From the NCBI GenBank assembly GCA_951230915.1, contig OX579641.1, positions 7,688,001 to 7,752,000 of the forward strand: a DNA stretch of 64,000 nucleotides. The letters run 5' to 3'. This stretch comes from Antitrichia curtipendula (taxonomy: Eukaryota > Streptophyta > Bryopsida > Hypnales > Leucodontaceae). Shown here in pieces: positions 11,202 to 21,538 of the stretch (positions within the stretch are counted from its first letter, which is position 1; the number at the start of each line of letters is the position of its first letter). The position numbers and the translations under genes were made by a program. The notes under the pieces are model-generated. The model ran no database searches, was not told the origin of the DNA, and saw nothing but the letters and a program-made list of their open reading frames with translations.

Positions 11202-11395
11202 TGTTACGAGTAGACACTTGTCTGGACTTACTAGTGCTTAGCAAGGAAGTAGTTAGAACGGTTATGGTGTCTTCCTTATAGCAAGTGAGAGGAGGCCTTC
11301 CCTTTCACTTGTCATCTTGTTTACTTATGAATATTATTAATATGAGAAACTTTGGTTCATGATGTAAGAGTGTCGACATGAATGGATCCCTAATA
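11202..11395 (+). repeat. 5' LTR
   Basis: 194 bp, starting TGTTACGAG and ending CCCTAATA. The terminal CA of the other LTR has become TA here. It matches the 3' LTR (17228-17421) at 187 of 194 positions. Unusually short for a plant Gypsy element. Confidence 0.92.
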
Positions 11396-11652
11396 TTATG
11401 ACAAGTCCCGAATGTTCACGCTTTTAGGAATAATGCTTATTGGACTGAAGGGAGGAAGGAGGTAGTGATGGTGCTTATGAGAGGATCTCATGATCATGAG
11501 AACAGGAGTATGAGATGAAGTTGAGAATTCAACTTCCATGCGAACATGATCCATCTGCGACGATGAGCATGAATTTCGTGAACTACAGACATGCTTATAT
11601 CGGAATTTATGTGAATGTTATTGTAATTCCGTTGCAGTAGTATTGACGAAGA

Positions 11653-12356
11653 TTGGCAGCAAATGGCGGAGTTATCAACGTCGGAATTTTAAGTATCGAT
11701 GTGATATATCAACGTGATGTCGAAATTATGGCACGGCGCGGTTTCGTTCAAGAGTGCCCAATTCCAGCTTCAATCCACGACGTCCAGGCATTCCTTGCAT
11801 TTGCAAACTTTTACCGTCATTATATATGTGATTACGAGGACCTTAGATACCGAAACTTGGTTCTAATTTTTGGTTCTCAGTGGAAGTACCGAGAAGTCAA
11901 TAAGGCGATGAGATAAGTCCAATCAACAAGCATTTAGGTTATGTTATTTGAAAATGTGCTTTACTTCATCTCACCGGGTGCAACGTGATAGCGATGAGGA
12001 GCTTGATCTCATTATAGAAGAAACAGATAGAATCGAGGTTGAGAGTCAATTGCAATTAATAGAAGCATTTGATAATGTTGCCACGACTTTAACTGAGACA
12101 ACGTCACAAGCGTTGGAGGACAGTGAGCATCCTGCAGAATTCACGATCAACCCGTATGGTGTTACCAGTGTACCCATGAGCTACCTTAATGCGTTAATGC
12201 AGTATGATGAGGTAAACCCGCAATTCTTTGAAGAAACCGATTCTTTTGCCGAACCGTCCGTTTCCTATCAGGAACTTTGATCAATTCGGCATGTAAACAT
12301 GGAAGTTGTATTTTGACGGATCTTGCTCAAAGAATCTTGGTTCAGCAGCGGGGGTG
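11653..12356 (+). pseudogene. Debris of a second Gypsy-like pol inside the leader
   Basis: The leader between the 5' LTR and gag contains pol-like fragments that are not this element's own. 11653-11916 includes SIHDVQAFLAFANFYRHYI, matching the RT/RNase H connection block (compare TVKELQAFLGFTNFYRRFV in the element's pol near 15040-15090). 11948-12280 is an acidic stretch. At about 12300-12356, in a shifted frame, WKLYFDGSCSKNLGSAAGV resembles the start of an RNase H fold. Stops and shifts separate the pieces. Most likely it was captured or left by a nested insertion. Confidence 0.6.
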
Positions 12357-12508
12357 AAACCACATTACCACATCATCACGATAGCTCATGCTCATCCAAA
12401 CCTATTTTCGTTTAAAAATGATTCACAATAGCTTGTTGCTCTTTTTGTTTAAAAATTATTCAGGTACGATATGACACAACGTATTACAGAAAATAAAGAC
12501 CAGTAACC

Positions 12509-13561
12509 ATGGATCAAGAAAGACTTAATACGGAAGGTGCCCCGTTGGTGCCGGATGGAGTAGGGCCCGACTGGGCTATGTATATACAACAACAGATTCA
12601 GAACACCTTCCAAGCGGCGATTCCTCATATGGTGCAACAAATTTCTGAGCGAGCAACTCCTCCTCTTTCTACACCTTTGCAGGGTAGAGACTCCGCGGTA
12701 TCAACTCCCAACATGTATCGAGGGGAATCCCACCGCAGCAAGGAACTCAAAGTGGCAAAACCGGATAAATTCACTGGCAAAAAAGGAGGAGAGGTGTACA
12801 AGTGGTTTGCCCAACTTCGTCTGGTTTTTTGAGGCAACCCTGACACTTATAATTCTGACGAGGACAAAGTAGCGTATGTTCTCTCCTACTTAACAGGGGC
12901 GGCCCAGAACTAGGCTATGCCCATCCTTCAAGCCTTGGATGAGGGGAGACCTCATGATTTATTGCACAATTACGAGGCCTTCCGGGAAGCTATTGTGGTT
13001 GTTTACGGCGAGATAGACCGACGAGGCAATGCTGAGGACCGCCTTGCAAACATTTGATAAACTGGCTCCGTGGCTACTTATATTTCGACATTCAACGAAC
13101 ATGCGGCCCAAGTAGAGTGGAATGAGCCAAGTCTCGTAGCTCGGTTTCGGGCTGGCTTAAAGGACAATCTTCTCGACTCAATAGCAACCGCCGAGACTCA
13201 GCCTCGCACTCTCCAGGAATGGATGTCTATGGCTTCAAGAATTGACGATCGACTCTGGACGCGGCAACAACACCGGCGGCCTATAGGATCTATTTCAGCA
13301 CCACGAGAATATGCTGCACGATCCCGGCCACCTTCGACTTCAACCGGTCCCACTCCCATGGAATTAGATGCCACGTATACCGCATCCACGGCTCTTGCTA
13401 AAACGGCGGCTGACAGATTGGAGTATCAACGTCAAGGAAGGTGCTGGGGGTGCGGAAAGATGGGCCACATACGCTCACGGTGTCCTACTAATCCTTCCAA
13501 GCCCCTTATGTTGGCTGCTACTGGAAATGAAGGCTCGGGAAAAGGAGCAGCCCGGGACTAA
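12509..13561 (+). pseudogene. Retrotransposon gag (capsid/nucleocapsid), four in-frame stops
   Basis: A single continuous frame from ATG 12509 to TAA 13559-13561, interrupted by TGA at 12830, TAG at 12911 and adjacent TGA and TAA at 13054-13059. No frameshift is needed. A retrotransposon gag-type capsid region comes first (KPDKFTGKKGGEVYKWF near the front, then TYISTFNEHAAQ). The nucleocapsid follows, with a CCHC zinc knuckle CWGCGKMGHIRSRC (13442-13483). At least one stop looks like a tryptophan codon changed by G to A. Confidence 0.9.
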
Positions 13562-13677
13562 CCACTTGGGGGCAATACCCGGGCGCTAATAAGGAGGCAC
13601 CTAATACACCTCTATGCCCAGACTCAAATGACTCTACTACATGTAACTACTCTTATATAAATAAAGGAAATTATATT

Positions 13678-16600
13678 TTGGCTTTATGTATCCATGCTAC
13701 CATAGATATGGAGAGACATCTGACAATGAATGTGCATATGAACAATGTGTCGGCCGTGGCGCTCGTGGATTCCGATGCAACGGGAGTGTTCATGCACCCC
13801 GACTTTGCCAAGCGTTGTAATGCTACCATCAGGTTGAAAGCTACCCCGCGGGAGGTCTGCGTCATTGACGGCCGAATTATCAGTTCTGGATTCATCATTC
13901 ACGAAGCAACCGTGGACCTGACTGTGGATGGTCATCAGGAGAAGCTACTTGCCGACATTACCAACACGGGGCGATACGACTGTATCCTAGGCACCCCTTG
14001 GCTTATCCGCCATGATCCAACCATCCGGTGGTCTCAGCGAAAGGTGTTGTTCGACTCTCTTTATTGCCAACATACGTGTTTCGGTGGCTTACTCCAGGAG
14101 GAAGGCCACGAGGAGAAACCAACAATTTACCAACCACGACCGACTGCCCCCACCTGGGTGTCGGCGACGGTATTCCATCAGTTAATGCAAGAAGCAGCAA
14201 TTTATTGCCTGGAGATTTCTGAGGTGACCTCTGTCGAGCCCGCACCTATTCCGGCGGAGTATGCAGACTTAAGTGATGCTTTCAGTGAAGAGGCGGCTAA
14301 CGAGCTTCCAGACCATGGCCCTGCGGACATGAAGATAGACTTCAAGGAGGGCCAGGAGCCTCGTAATACGGGATTGCGCCCTATGTCACCGGTTGAGTTG
14401 GAGGAGCTTCGACGCTATCTCGAGGAAAACTTGGGCAAAGGGTGGATCCGACAGTCCAAGTCCCCCGTGTCAGCTCCTATTGTTTTCGCCAGGAAGAAGG
14501 ACAGCTCTATACGATTTTGCGTAGACTATCGCAACCTCAACAATGTCACGGTGCGAAACTGTTATCCATTGCCCTTGATTCCCGAGCTCGCAGATCGCTT
14601 GACGGGTGCAAGTATATTTTCAAAGTTGGATGTTCGCCAAGCTTATCATAGAATCCGCATGGCTCCTGGGCATGAATTCAAGACGGCTTTTAAAACTCGT
14701 TATGGCTATATGAGTATTTGGTCTTGCCATTTGGGTTAACCAATGCCCCGGCACAATTCCAAGCTCACATGCAAAATATTTTCAGCGACCTATTAGACAT
14801 CTCAGTGGTGGTTTACTTGGATGATATACTTATTTTTTTTGCCAATTTAGAGGCTCACCAAGCCGTGGTTCGTGAGGTCTTGAAGAGATTACACAAGCAT
14901 GGCCTTTATGCAAAGGCCGCCAAGTGTGAATTTCATAAAGACTCTGTTGAATTTTTGGGCATGACAGTATCTGCTAGCGGTCTTCAGATGTGTCAAGACA
15001 AAGTTCAAGTTATTAAGGATTGGCCGACTCCAACAACAGTGAAAGAACTCCAAGCGTTTCTTGGTTTTACAAATTTTTACAGACGCTTTGTAGTGGACTA
15101 TTCACACGTTGCAGTTCCCCTGACAAACTTAACACAAAAAGGCCAGCGCTTTCAATGGACCCCTACATCCGATGTTGCTTTCATAGATCTTTGGTCCCAG
15201 TTCCTCAAGGCCCCGGTATTAATCCACCCCAACTTCGAGCAACCATTTGTAGTAGAAACAGACGCTTCCGACACAGCCACTGAGGGCATCCTGTCTCAAA
15301 AGGGTGACGATGGACATCTTCATCCATGTGCATATCGGAGCTCTAAGATGAACCCAGCTGAAAAAAACTATGACATTTACGACAAGGAACTCTTGAGCAT
15401 TGTGCTAGCATTCCAAGATTGGCGAGTTTACCTAGAGGGCTCCCCCCACCAGGTTCGTGTCATTTCCAATCATAAAAACTTAGAACAATTTCTATTTACG
15501 AAACACCTCAACAGGCGTCAAGCTCATTGGTCTGAGATGCTTTTGGCCTTTGATTTGGCCATTCACCACCGGCCAGGATCTTTGAATGGAAGGGCAGATG
15601 TATTATCTCGACGCGTAGATGTCACGGATGGGACAGATGAAGAGCCTCGGCCTTTCCTGCGCCTAGCTTACTTGGAAAAACTTGAGCCGGTGTGGACCGA
15701 CGCGTGCATCTTTACTCAGATAAAGGCAAGCCTGAGAGAGGACTCCAAGCTTAGGCCAATATTGGCATTCTTTGAAAGCAACCCGGAAACAGCACCTACA
15801 GACATTCGCCGTCGATTTCAGGCTTACACATGGGAGGACGGCCTTCTCCGTTTTGAAGGGGCGGTTTTTGTTCCCGACCATGAGGAACTCCGCCGTCAAA
15901 TTTTGCGCTCTCGCCACGACACCCCTGCTGCAGGCCACCAAGGACGTGCAAAGACCCTCGAGCTGGTGTCTCGGGATTTTTATTGGCCAACATTGTGCCG
16001 TTACGTTCATCGCTACGTCGATGGCTGTGACACTTGCCAACGTTCCAAGCCCACCCACCATGCTCGCTACGGGCTTTTGCAACCTATTCCCGCCGCCGCT
16101 GCTCCTTGGAAAAAAGTAACAGTGGATTTTATTGTTAAACTTCCTATGAGCAGTGGTTATGATTCTATATTAGTGGCGGTGGACAAAAATACCAAGCTGG
16201 CTCATTTTATTCCTACGACAGAAACCATTGGTGCTAATGGCACGGCGTCACTATATTTACAACACATATGGAAACTTCATGGTACTCTCCAAGACATTAT
16301 TTCTGACCGAGGGACTGTTTTTGTCTCAAAGTTCATGCGCCGCTTATGTCAATTACTATGTATTAATCCTTCTACAACTACGGCGTTCCATCCTCAATCC
16401 AACGGGCAAACAGAAAGAATAAACCAGATTTTGGAACAATATTTGCGTATGTTCACTACTCGACGTCAGGATGACTGGGCCGACTTGCTTCCGTTAGCGG
16501 AATTTGCATATAATAACTCCACTCATTCATCGACCGGCTTCTCCCCGTTTTATGCAACATACGGATATCATCATGTATTATCTTTCACTACTCCGACCTC

Positions 16601-17267
16601 GACCACTGTTCCGGCAACAGAGGACCGCATAAGGCACCTTCAAGAGGTGCACAATGAGGTGAAGACTATGATTGACCTTGCAGGTGTGCGAGCCCAACGC
16701 TATTACAACCAAGGAGTACAGATTCAACCCACATTCCAAGTTGGTGAGAAGGTATTCCTACGACACGAGAATATTTCAACTACAGCTCCTTCCAAGAAAT
16801 TGGCATCATGATTCCTCGGCCCATTTCCAATTATTGCCAGGCTTTCCGACTTGGTTTACAAGCTTAAACTCCCCAAGACCCTCCGAATTCATGATGTGTT
16901 TCACGTTAATCTTCTACAACGACACCACGAGGACACCATCGAGGGGCGGCGTCAACAACCTCCTCCGCCGATTATTACGGCCGACGGGGATGTTCAGTGG
17001 GAGGTCCATGCTGTCTTGGACTCTCGGGTGCACGGCCGGTGGCGGAAGCTACAATATTTAATCATTTGGGAAGGATATGGACCCGAGGAAAACTCTTGGG
17101 AACCAGTGGAGAATCTGCAGAATGCGGCTGACGCGGTTTGGGATTTCCATCGCTGGCACCCGGATGCGGTAGGATCAACCCCGCTTAGAAGGAGGGCCCG
17201 CGCCCTTAGACCTTATGGGGGGAATAATGTTACGAGTAGACACTCGTCTGGACTTACTAGTGCTTAG
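13678..17267 (+). pseudogene. Retrotransposon pol: protease, RT, RNase H, integrase, chromodomain
   Basis: Domains in order: aspartic protease (ALVDSDATG, where the family normally has DSG; later ILGTPWL), reverse transcriptase (FCVDYRNLNNVT, then YLDD at 14813-14824), RNase H (ETDASD near 15250; the later DHK motif reads SNHK), integrase with an HHCC zinc finger (about 15910-16040) and D-D-E residues in TVDFIVKLP, IISDRGT and NGQTERIN, and a chromodomain (about 16990-17165, WEGYGPEENSWEP). A 1-base deletion-type shift lies near 14710 in RT, and an in-frame TGA at 16809-16811 separates integrase from the chromodomain. The frame runs 40 bp into the 3' LTR. Confidence 0.93.
17217..17227 (+). 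other. Polypurine tract of the chromovirus
   Basis: GGGGGGAATAA abuts the 3' LTR, the expected place for the plus-strand priming site. Confidence 0.75.
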
Positions 17268-17421
17268 CAAGGAGGTAGTTAGAACGGTTATAGTGTCTTC
17301 CTTATAGCAAGTGAGAGGAGGCCTTCCCTCTCACTTGTCATCTTGTTTACTTATGAATATTATTAATATGAGAAACCTTGGTTCATGATGTAAAAGTGTC
17401 GACATGAATGGATCCCTAACA
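17228..17421 (+). repeat. 3' LTR
   Basis: 194 bp, TGTTACGAG to CCCTAACA, with canonical TG and CA ends. It is followed by the ACTGG target duplication (17422-17426). It appears less decayed than the 5' copy, which has lost a CpG and its terminal CA. Confidence 0.93.
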
Positions 17422-17426
17422 ACTGG

Positions 17427-18084
17427 TGTAATTCATCTAGCCATGTCGTAAGGATAGGGGAAGCTATTTATTATCTAAATTTATGAAAAATATGTTTATT
17501 GTGGAGTGATCTTCCACTAATTTAAGGCAGAAATATCTTAAGTGAACCTCCCCACATGGTATTAAATTTTTTGGTTGTAACAAGTGGCTTATTCACTTGA
17601 GGACACAAGTCTACAAAGTGAATTTCTCAAGTCAAGTTGGTCACCATTTTCTTTGATGCAACTAAAGTAACTCTGCCTATGACAGGCCAACTTTGGACCA
17701 ACCTAATGCAAGTCCAGAATTTCATGAGCAATACATGTGTCTTGTGAAATGTACTTCACAAGAAATTTTTGGCCTGAATTAGACTGATCTAGAATTTTGC
17801 CTATCATAGGCAGAGTTACCAAAGGGTATTAGAGTCTTTAGTGAATGGTTTCTAATTTTTCCATAAGTTCTTCAAACAATAGAGGATGTTTTGAAGGATT
17901 TTCAAGTCTTGAATTTCAAATTGCAAAAATAGCAAAAATCTTTAAAATTATATATAGATATAGATATAGATATAGATATAGATATAGATATAGATATAGA
18001 TATTTTAATCATTGTCTTAATTTGCTTATAATTTTTTTTTAAATATCCTCTAGTTGTGCTTTGACTCTATCTATATACTTCAGT
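17427..18084. other. Intergenic DNA with a GATATA microsatellite
   Basis: No gene. A run of about eight GATATA hexamers spans 17951-18003. The preceding 500 bp holds no recognisable feature. Confidence 0.6.
17951..18003. repeat. (GATATA)n microsatellite
   Basis: About 8-9 uninterrupted copies of a 6-bp unit. Likely length-polymorphic. Confidence 0.9.
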
Positions 18085-18250
18085 TTAGCTCCTAAAGATT
18101 TTTTACTATGTTTTCACCAAAAATGTTTCAAAATTGCCATTTCTAGTACAAGTACCAAATTTTAGAAAAAAATCATATAACCATAGGATCTTGTAATATG
18201 CTAGTTTGAAAAGATGTGGAAAAATTTCAAAAATATCCATCGTGTAGATT

Positions 18251-20209
18251 TGTAAATAACCTATTTGAATTTCTTTTTGCAATTTTGGTGGTTGTTTCTG
18301 TGTGATTTTGTGTTGTTTTGGTTATGTTTTTTTTATTTTAAATTCCAAATGGGTGATTTTGAATCTTTATTAACCAATTTGGAAAGCCATTTCTTTATGA
18401 GTTATTCCTAGTCAGAAGCAGTCAAGTATGAGCTGCTAAGCTGGAATCGGAAGGAAAAGCCTAATCGGGGGATGAAGTGCAGTTCCGAGTTGTCTGTGGG
18501 TGATTCCAAGTTGGAATGTTCTAGTCCTAGTCGGGACTGTCTTTGTCAAACCAACTTGGGATTGCGGTGGTTTCCGATTTGGATTGTACTTGCAGTCAAC
18601 GGTTAGAGTTGTGGTTGTCCCAAGTTGGATTTTTGTTGTAAAGAGTGCCGATTTGGATGTTTGTGTTTGTGGTTATTGAGTAGTTATGTTTGAGGTTCCT
18701 ATTTGGCAGTTGCCGTGAGTTTTGAGGTGATGTCCAAGTTGCACTAAAAGAAACCCGTGTTTTTTTTTATGTCCAGTTTTTAAACGTCAGAAAAAACACG
18801 GATTTCTTCTAGTATTGGTTGAGGAACCGATTGGCTCGGAGTTTTAAAGGGAAGTTTTTCAATTTGGAAGGCACCCACAGTTGAAGAAAGTCCAGTGCGA
18901 GTCTCAGCCTGGTTGGTTGTGTATTTGTTTTCCAATTTGGGGTGTGTGTGTGTGTTCTTGTTCTATGTGTGTGGAGGAGAGTCCTAATTGGTTCATGTGT
19001 TTTTGCTGATTATGTGGTTTTGTATTTGTGATTCGGAGTGTGTCCAAATTGGCCGAGTAAGTGGCCGCAGTGGTGGTCGTGAAGGTCCGATTTGGAGAAT
19101 ACGGAGTATGGAGCAGAAGGTTTAAATTCCAAATTGGTGTGTATGAGGAGCAACAAATTAAAGATGATTGTGTCAGTGGAGTAATTAAGTCATATTTGGA
19201 TGTGTGCATGGTGATGCTGGTCTAATAGGATGTTGTGATGATGTTATGGTGGAGATTTGGAGAATGAAGAGTTAATTGGAAATAGAAGTTTTATTGTCCA
19301 AATTGGAATGAAGAGTTGATTGCAGAGAAGCAAGTTGGAGCAAGTCAATTAGTGAAACAATAATTTTTGTAAACAGTGATATGTCACCAATTCAGCTTAA
19401 TAAAGTATGGATTAAAACAAATTGGTGTATGATGTGGTGAATGGAAGTTTGGAGTTGTATGCATGATTGTGTATGTTTTCAATTTGATAAATAGAATAGT
19501 GGTGTTGATATTGCCAAGTCGGAGCATGGCAATCTATAGATTAAACCAAATTGAAAAGTTGATGACTGAATGTACAAGTTTAATGAATGTTTTAAGTCTG
19601 TATGTGCTTGGGTATTAATTCCTAATCGGAAAGGGAGTAGTATTCAGTCTACCGAATCGGAATGAATTTCTAGAGGGAATGTGAGGAAGTTTAGGAAATC
19701 AACATGTGTCATGGCTGAGAAGTATAAGAGAAGAGAGAACTACAATTGCTGTAGTTGGTGGAGCTGAGTTGGAGAATTAAAGCTGATCAAGACTGATTTG
19801 GTGGTTTCCAAAATAGGAGACAAGATCAACGAAGTGACAAGTCTCAAGGGTTTGCTGTTTATATTTACAACAAGCCAAACTGGGAGTTCAAGGCTACATT
19901 TGCGCTGATCAAAATCGATTTGGGAGAAAGACAAAAGATTCCAATTGAAGATTAAAGATCAAAGCTAATTGGGGTGATACTTAACCTTGGTGGTTATAGG
20001 AATGGAGTGATTAACGGAATTAGTAATTAACTGAAAAATTGTGAGGAATTAAATTAATACTAGTTGGAAGTATACCTTTCTTGGGTGTTTTATTCCTTAT
20101 TTAGTTGTTTCTTTAGTCGTTGTAAAAGTAATCCTATTTAATAGCCTCCCTAGGAACAAACTTATACTATTAGCTTAGTTTTTCCAAATAGGATCTAAGC
20201 TTATCTACA
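18251..20209 (+). mobile_element. Solo LTR (1959 bp) nested in the TTAA element
   Basis: Starts TGTAAATAACC, ends TTATCTACA, and is flanked on both sides by AGATT (18246-18250; 20210-20214). Related TTAA elements have no insertion at this point, so the ends are well fixed. There is no coding region and no internal direct repeat, hence solo LTR or a non-autonomous derivative. Short CCAAATTGG-like words recur throughout. A related antisense copy starts at 59028. Confidence 0.75.
18742..18814. mobile_element. 73-bp CACTA-type micro-MITE
   Basis: Begins CACTAAAAGAAACCCGTG and ends CACGGATTTCTTCTAGTA, so the two termini are inverted copies over about 24 bp. It is flanked by TTG on both sides (18739-18741; 18815-18817), the 3-bp duplication made by CACTA/EnSpm transposases. 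The last base is A where CACTA elements have G (TAGTG). Confidence 0.75.
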
Positions 20210-20977
20210 AGATTACAAGATATTAGTGTTTGAAATAACAAAAATCTTTCTTTTGGCCATACAAAAGATAAGGCAAGTGCACTTTATAAGGTCACATTTA
20301 TATGAAAAAATGTCTATGTTGTTGTTGCTTCTTTGGATTCATTCTTTAAGGCAGGTTGGTTACATGCTTGAAATTTTCAGATCATTTGGAATTGTACAAC
20401 ATATAGGAAAAAAATAGTTACTAGAAAGAAGTAGAGAATGATTCAATATACTAAATTGATAAGAATTTTGTTATGGAATTGAAAAATGTCAATCCCAATG
20501 GTTGTAATGTTGTAATAAACAATCTACATCCTATGATTTTATTTTTTTCCAAAAATATTGAAAATTGAGTTAAATAAAGGACTTCAAAGTTTATTTTAGG
20601 ATAGAGATTCCGTAACTATCCACAAACTAAAATTCTTCATAACTTTCATTTCATTAATCAAAATGGAATGATTCAAAGCTTTCCACATGTATTTAAATCT
20701 ACAGAACCAATTTAAATTTTTTATTTAAATTTTTTTTTTTTTTTTAAGAAATTATTTGAATTGTCTAGGCTAACCGTAGTTCAAAGAAATTTACATATCA
20801 AACAATAACTTTTTAACCATGTAGTCAAAAGTTATAAAAATTATTGGGCCTTAAAGCTGCTCCCCGGACTTAGACATGTTGTGTGAAAATTTCAAAGAAA
20901 AAAAAATTTCATATGTAGTGAGCTGCCCAAAATTGCTATGTTGCCAAAAAAAAACATTTTGCTCTTTGAGAGGTTAA

Positions 20978-21538
20978 TTTTGCAATTTTAGATTTTTTTT
21001 CTTTAGTGACGATTATTAATTTTTTCACTTCATTAATAATCCACTAAAACGTGTAGTATTATCCATACTAATTACTTATTCAAAGCTATATCATTTTATG
21101 ATGGATGATTATCTTTACAATGAGCATAGATATCAATAATATCCAATGAGGAGAACCTACGTAAAAACAGTCGTGATGAGTAAAAAGCTATAAATGAATT
21201 AGTGTAGGCGACATTAAATAATGTTTTTAGAGCAATGCAAAACCTGGCGCGGGCACAACCTGGCACGGGACCCGGCCCACCCACAGTGGACATGACTCAG
21301 AATCCAACGTGGCAGACACATCAAAATCGTGAACCCTTCCCCTCCCACAACTAGTAACTTACTAGTAACTCCAAACACCGTCTTCCGTCGTCGACCTCGC
21401 AGCCAATTCCAAGGAATTTCAAAGGAATTTTGCAGTTTTGTGGCAGTTTGTTGCAGTACTCTTCCATCGCCACTCTACTCCCTCCTTCAGCAATCCTCTA
21501 GAAATTCTTCAAGGAATCCTCCCTCGTTTCCCGTGAGC
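20978..21538. other. Upstream region of the E1-alpha gene
   Basis: AT-rich to about 21240, then GC-richer towards the start codon. The frame is open from 21329 but the opening codon there is GTG; the first ATG in frame is 21539. This is taken as promoter and 5' UTR. Confidence 0.5.

Larger units (their letters stand above)
11202..17421 (+). mobile_element. Ty3/Gypsy chromovirus LTR retrotransposon, full length but defective
   Basis: 6.2-kb element with two 194-bp LTRs, an ACTGG target duplication, gag with a zinc knuckle, then protease, reverse transcriptase, RNase H, integrase and a C-terminal chromodomain, the order and tail that define plant chromoviruses. The polypurine tract GGGGGGAATAA ends at 17227. 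No clear primer-binding site follows the 5' LTR. gag carries four in-frame stops. pol has one frameshift in RT (near 14710) and one in-frame TGA (16809-16811). The LTRs differ at 7 of 194 positions, all transitions. The element cannot encode functional proteins as it stands. Confidence 0.95.
18085..20977 (-). mobile_element. TTAA-bounded element (reverse orientation) split by an LTR insertion
   Basis: The left end CTCCTAAAG follows TTAG (a decayed TTAA). The right end GCTCTTTGAGAGG precedes TTAA at 20974-20977. The interior outside the nested LTR matches, in reverse complement, the elements at 29168, 37057 and 47088. Without the 1959-bp LTR and its 5-bp duplication it would be about 930 bp, the family size. 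Confidence 0.8.
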
